Source: Chloroflexi bacterium UBA2235
Lineage (GTDB): Bacteria > Chloroflexota > UBA11872 > UBA12225
Length of the DNA stretch: 7,983 nucleotides
Assembly: GCA_002347925.1 (NCBI GenBank)
Contig: DDYL01000055.1
Location: forward strand, 268 to 8,250
Reading direction: 5' to 3'
Shown here: in pieces, positions 5,336 to 7,983 of the stretch
Position numbering within the stretch: the first letter of the stretch is position 1
Layout of the letters: every line of letters begins with the position of its first letter
Notes under the pieces: generated by a model
Databases searched by the model: none
Told to the model about the DNA's origin: nothing
Seen by the model: the letters and a program-made list of their open reading frames with translations, nothing else
Made by a program: the position numbers and the translations under genes

Positions 5336-7983
5336 TATTGCCTGAATCCGACCATTTCCAGAATCGACAACGAGCAAGCTAGACCCATCTGACACTATCC
5401 CCAAGGGTAAGTCGAACTGACCTCCGGCCTTGCCAACGGTGCCAACGATTGAAAGAGCTTCACCCGATGGACTGAACTTCACGATGCGGTTGTTTGGCGG
5501 GTCGGTGACAAAAACGTATCCCTGAGCATCGACTGAGAGATACGGTTCAGTGCGTGGCCCCGATTGCCAACCCTGGATTGGAAACTCTGCAAGGTATTTC
5601 CCGGCCTGGTCAAGCTTCTGAATGCGACGGTTATTGGTGTCCGCCACATACATATTTCCTAGAGCGTCGAGAGCGATCCCGATGGGCTCGTTCAGTTGTC
5701 CGGGGCCGCCACCGGCTTGACCGAATTGGGCAATGAACTTGCCAGTCCCGTCGAACTTCTGAATACGCTTGTTACCGGTGTCCGTGATGTACACATTTCC
5801 TTGTTGGTCCACCACGATGCCTCGTGGTCCCCAGAATCCACCGTTCTGCCCGGACCACTTAAGAAGGAACTTGCCATTCGGATCAAATTTCTGGATGCGG
5901 TGGTTCCACGTGTCTGCAACAAACACATTTCCGTCACGATCAGTCGCAACGCCCATGGGTTCCTTGAACTGCCCGTCACCCGATCCCTCAGTCCCCCATG
6001 CGAGCAGGACCTTCCCGGCACGGTCGACCTTCTGGATCCGATGATTTCCGGTGTCTGCAATGAAGAAGGCGTTCGCACCCGCACTCGCTATCCCTCTCGG
6101 TAGCGTGTACTGACCATTCGCCTTGCCCGTCGTCCCGAACTCCGACAAAAGCTGGACTGGAACAGACTTTCCGGCGTAGGCCTCCGGATTGATCCGCGGT
6201 GCGCTTGGAGCCACCGGCGCACCACCGACCTCGCGGGTGCCCGTTGAGATGCCGTCCTTCAAATAGACGTAGAAATCGTATGAGCCAAGAGGCTGGGTAG
6301 GCTCACGATAGATAAGCCACTGCCACAAACCAGACCGTGTCTCGGAATTAGTGATGACATTCCTGAACGACTGCAAGGTGATATTGCGGTAGTCCTCGGG
6401 ATACCACCACCTCATTTTGTATTTCGTCTTCGTGTATCCATTGAGGAAGGGTGCGTTCTTTTCGTCGTCCTCAAGTGCAATGAGGACAATCGGCTTCGTC
6501 GCTGGAGACGTCAACTGCGCGGGATAATCGACATTCTTGTAATCGCGCAGGTACCACGAGAACGGCCACCATGTACCGGACTGGACGGTTACACCAATAT
6601 CCCTGCTATTGGCGGTCTGTTCAAGACTGATCCGCTCGATGTCGGCCATGACCTTCTTTACGTCAGGGGCCGTCTGGGTGTAAACCAACAGGTCTCGGGG
6701 CGTGTCCGGTCGGTCAAAATTGACTGGCCAACCGGTGTGGATGCACCAGAATGACAGCAGGACCCCAACACCAGTAGTAATCCGCACCTTCCATGGATCG
6801 CAGGCAGGATCGCGCCACACATCACCTATGAAACGGGCTGCGACAAAGACCATTGGCGTCGCGATGTGGATCACAAGCCAGGGCATCTTCTCCCCAGCCC
6901 AACTGTAAATAGTCAAAGCACCCCAGCCCCACCACAGTAGAAAGCTGGTTAGCCAGGTTGGACGCCGCAAGTATTCGACCGTACCCGCAATGAAAAAGAC
7001 AAACGGCAATGTCTCATACGCGCTGAGAATAAGAATGTAGTAGTACCAGGGCTGATTTCCACGCTGGACACCATGTTGTTCCAGCCAGTACCTGATGCCT
7101 CCGATGAGACCCTCGCGGATGCCACCGAAATTGGTGAACAAGCTTGTGAAAAGCACGATAAAGATCAAGAAGAAGATGACAATGCCACCTGAAAACGTCC
7201 CCAGTCCCCAGAAACCGTCCCGGTCCCGCCAAAGCTGAAACCAAGCGCTGGTGAAGGTGCCGGACGCGCCCCGTTCACGAGCGCTGCGCTCGTCGAAATC
7301 GGTCGGGCGCAACCGGTCGTACACCATCCCTGCGAACGCACCGAGGATAAGCCCGATGAATCCGCCCCCGATTTCAAAGAGTTCCTTCTTGTAAATACCG
7401 ACGACTGCCGAAAGAAAACCGCCAATCAGTGCTCCCACCGCGGCGACCTGGACAATCCTGCGCATCGGAACAGTCCCGTGTTCCCAGATTGCCGACAAGA
7501 TCATGAAGGTGCCGAGGAGAAAGAAGGTGATAAAGGTACTTTCCTTCGTGGCATACGCGAAAGAAAGTCCCACACAAAATGTGTAATACCATGCTCGTCG
7601 CCGATGGAGAATGAACCCGATAAAGCCAGTCATTGCGAGGAGGGTCCACGTGGCCGTGTACGAATCTTCCCGAAGCATCCTCGCAAAGTAAATGAACGAA
7701 GGGGAAAACACGAACATCGCTACCGCGACAATCCAGCCGGTTGTCCCAAGCCATCGACGCCACAAGAACGAAATCGCTACGAGACCGACCCCAAAAAAGG
7801 CTGGTACCGCCCGTGCAGTAGCCTCTGTCGCGCCAAATATCCAGAAACTTGTGGCAACGCTTAGGAACTGGAATGGACCGTGCAGCAGGGGGTTGTATTT
7901 GTAAACCTGTCCACGAAAGGTATCCCATGCAAACTTTGCGTGCATACTCTCGTCATGGTGCATGGCACGGTCACCGACGTTGA
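5324..7983 (-). CDS. TIGR03663/Agl23-type GT-C-like membrane protein with C-terminal NHL propeller; 5' end lost at the right edge
   Basis: This is probably an envelope glycosylation enzyme or accessory factor. The family is distantly related to dolichyl-phosphate-mannose-protein mannosyltransferases (PMT), and databases often name it 'flippase activity-associated protein Agl23'. Residues are numbered from the first in-window Met (7963), which is not the true start: the frame stays open upstream with NVGDRA leading into MHHDE, and one or more N-terminal residues or helices are off the edge. The invariant acidic pair is D4-E5 in HHDES, as in GT-C catalytic loops, and the invariant HGP is 28-30. 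Other conserved pieces are FARMLRED (93-100), ATKEST (138-143) and SWAGEKMPWL (354-363). About 11-12 hydrophobic helices lie between 31 and 411. A soluble segment (413-600, with PFSWYLRDY at 467-475) precedes six NHL repeats (about 610-879). The stop TAG is at 5326-5324. The family is clear, a glycosyl-transfer role is likely, and acceptor and sugar are unknown. Confidence 0.92.
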   Translation of the reverse strand, partial: NVGDRAMHHDESMHAKFAWDTFRGQVYKYNPLLHGPFQFLSVATSFWIFGATEATARAVPAFFGVGLVAISFLWRRWLGTTGWIVAVAMFVFSPSFIYFARMLREDSYTATWTLLAMTGFIGFILHRRRAWYYTFCVGLSFAYATKESTFITFFLLGTFMILSAIWEHGTVPMRRIVQVAAVGALIGGFLSAVVGIYKKELFEIGGGFIGLILGAFAGMVYDRLRPTDFDERSARERGASGTFTSAWFQLWRDRDGFWGLGTFSGGIVIFFLIFIVLFTSLFTNFGGIREGLIGGIRYWLEQHGVQRGNQPWYYYILILSAYETLPFVFFIAGTVEYLRRPTWLTSFLLWWGWGALTIYSWAGEKMPWLVIHIATPMVFVAARFIGDVWRDPACDPWKVRITTGVGVLLSFWCIHTGWPVNFDRPDTPRDLLVYTQTAPDVKKVMADIERISLEQTANSRDIGVTVQSGTWWPFSWYLRDYKNVDYPAQLTSPATKPIVLIALEDDEKNAPFLNGYTKTKYKMRWWYPEDYRNITLQSFRNVITNSETRSGLWQWLIYREPTQPLGSYDFYVYLKDGISTGTREVGGAPVAPSAPRINPEAYAGKSVPVQLLSEFGTTGKANGQYTLPRGIASAGANAFFIADTGNHRIQKVDRAGKVLLAWGTEGSGDGQFKEPMGVATDRDGNVFVADTWNHRIQKFDPNGKFLLKWSGQNGGFWGPRGIVVDQQGNVYITDTGNKRIQKFDGTGKFIAQFGQAGGGPGQLNEPIGIALDALGNMYVADTNNRRIQKLDQAGKYLAEFPIQGWQSGPRTEPYLSVDAQGYVFVTDPPNNRIVKFSPSGEALSIVGTVGKAGGQFDLPLGIVSDGSSLLVVDSGNGRIQAITAP
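5327..6136 (-). repeat. Six NHL repeats forming a beta-propeller domain (protein-level repeat inside the Agl23-like gene)
   Basis: The repeat signature is roughly DxxN-x-RI-x-K, with the lead Asp at residues 637, 684, 728, 775, 821 and 867. The spacing of 44-47 residues is what one propeller blade needs. Blades 1-4 keep ADTxNxRIQK-like sequences, blade 5 reads DPPNNRIVK, and blade 6 reads DSGNGRIQ at the very C-terminus. The blades have diverged at the DNA level, so this is an old array, not a recent duplication. NHL propellers bind proteins, carbohydrates or RNA. Following the last membrane helix and a GT-C-type soluble domain, this one is most likely outside the cell. Confidence 0.9.

Noticed and set aside
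7374..7928. 184-residue minus-strand frame inside the Agl23-like gene
   Set aside because: It is out of frame with the conserved GT-C-like membrane protein and its sequence is low in structure and rich in Arg, Ser, Gly and Cys.
1..7983. CRISPR arrays, insertion sequences, att sites, defence or toxin genes
   Set aside because: No direct repeat array, transposase, integrase or terminal inverted repeat was seen. The window is almost entirely filled by four conserved genes.

Overview
The window suggests a member of the Chloroflexota, or a close relative. The main evidence is a membrane protein of the Chlor_Arch_YYY/DUF2298 family (TIGR03662, described from Chloroflexi and archaea) next to a TIGR03663/Agl23-type membrane protein, a pairing known to co-occur in the same genomes. 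A bacterial-type aspartyl-tRNA synthetase rules against an archaeon. The finer placement is inference. No mobile elements, CRISPR array, tRNA or rRNA are visible, and the DNA is moderately GC-rich and nearly fully coding.

All four genes are on the minus strand, so transcription runs from the right edge to the left edge. In that order they are: (1) a GT-C-like polytopic membrane protein of the TIGR03663/Agl23 type with an extra C-terminal six-bladed NHL propeller (its N-terminus lies beyond the right edge); (2) after a 117-base gap, an 881-residue DUF2298 polytopic membrane protein; (3) overlapping its stop codon by ATGA, a short dolichol/polyprenol-phosphate mannose synthase-like family 2 glycosyltransferase; (4) after a gap of about 225 bases, aspS, which runs off the left edge before class II motif 3.

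The first three genes read as one cell-envelope glycosylation cassette. The cytosolic GT2 enzyme would charge a polyprenyl-phosphate with a sugar, probably mannose. One or both large membrane proteins would use or handle this lipid-linked sugar on the outer face of the membrane. The NHL propeller would project outside the cell and may hold a substrate or partner. Acceptor and product are unknown. aspS is a housekeeping gene that probably has its own promoter. Its residues at two specificity positions predict a non-discriminating enzyme working with an Asp/Glu-tRNA amidotransferase.

The best points for a second look are the NHL fusion on the Agl23-like protein, the three-gene lipid-linked sugar cassette, the non-discriminating signature of AspRS, and a perfect 8-bp hairpin at the 5' end of aspS beside an in-frame ATG that may be the true start.
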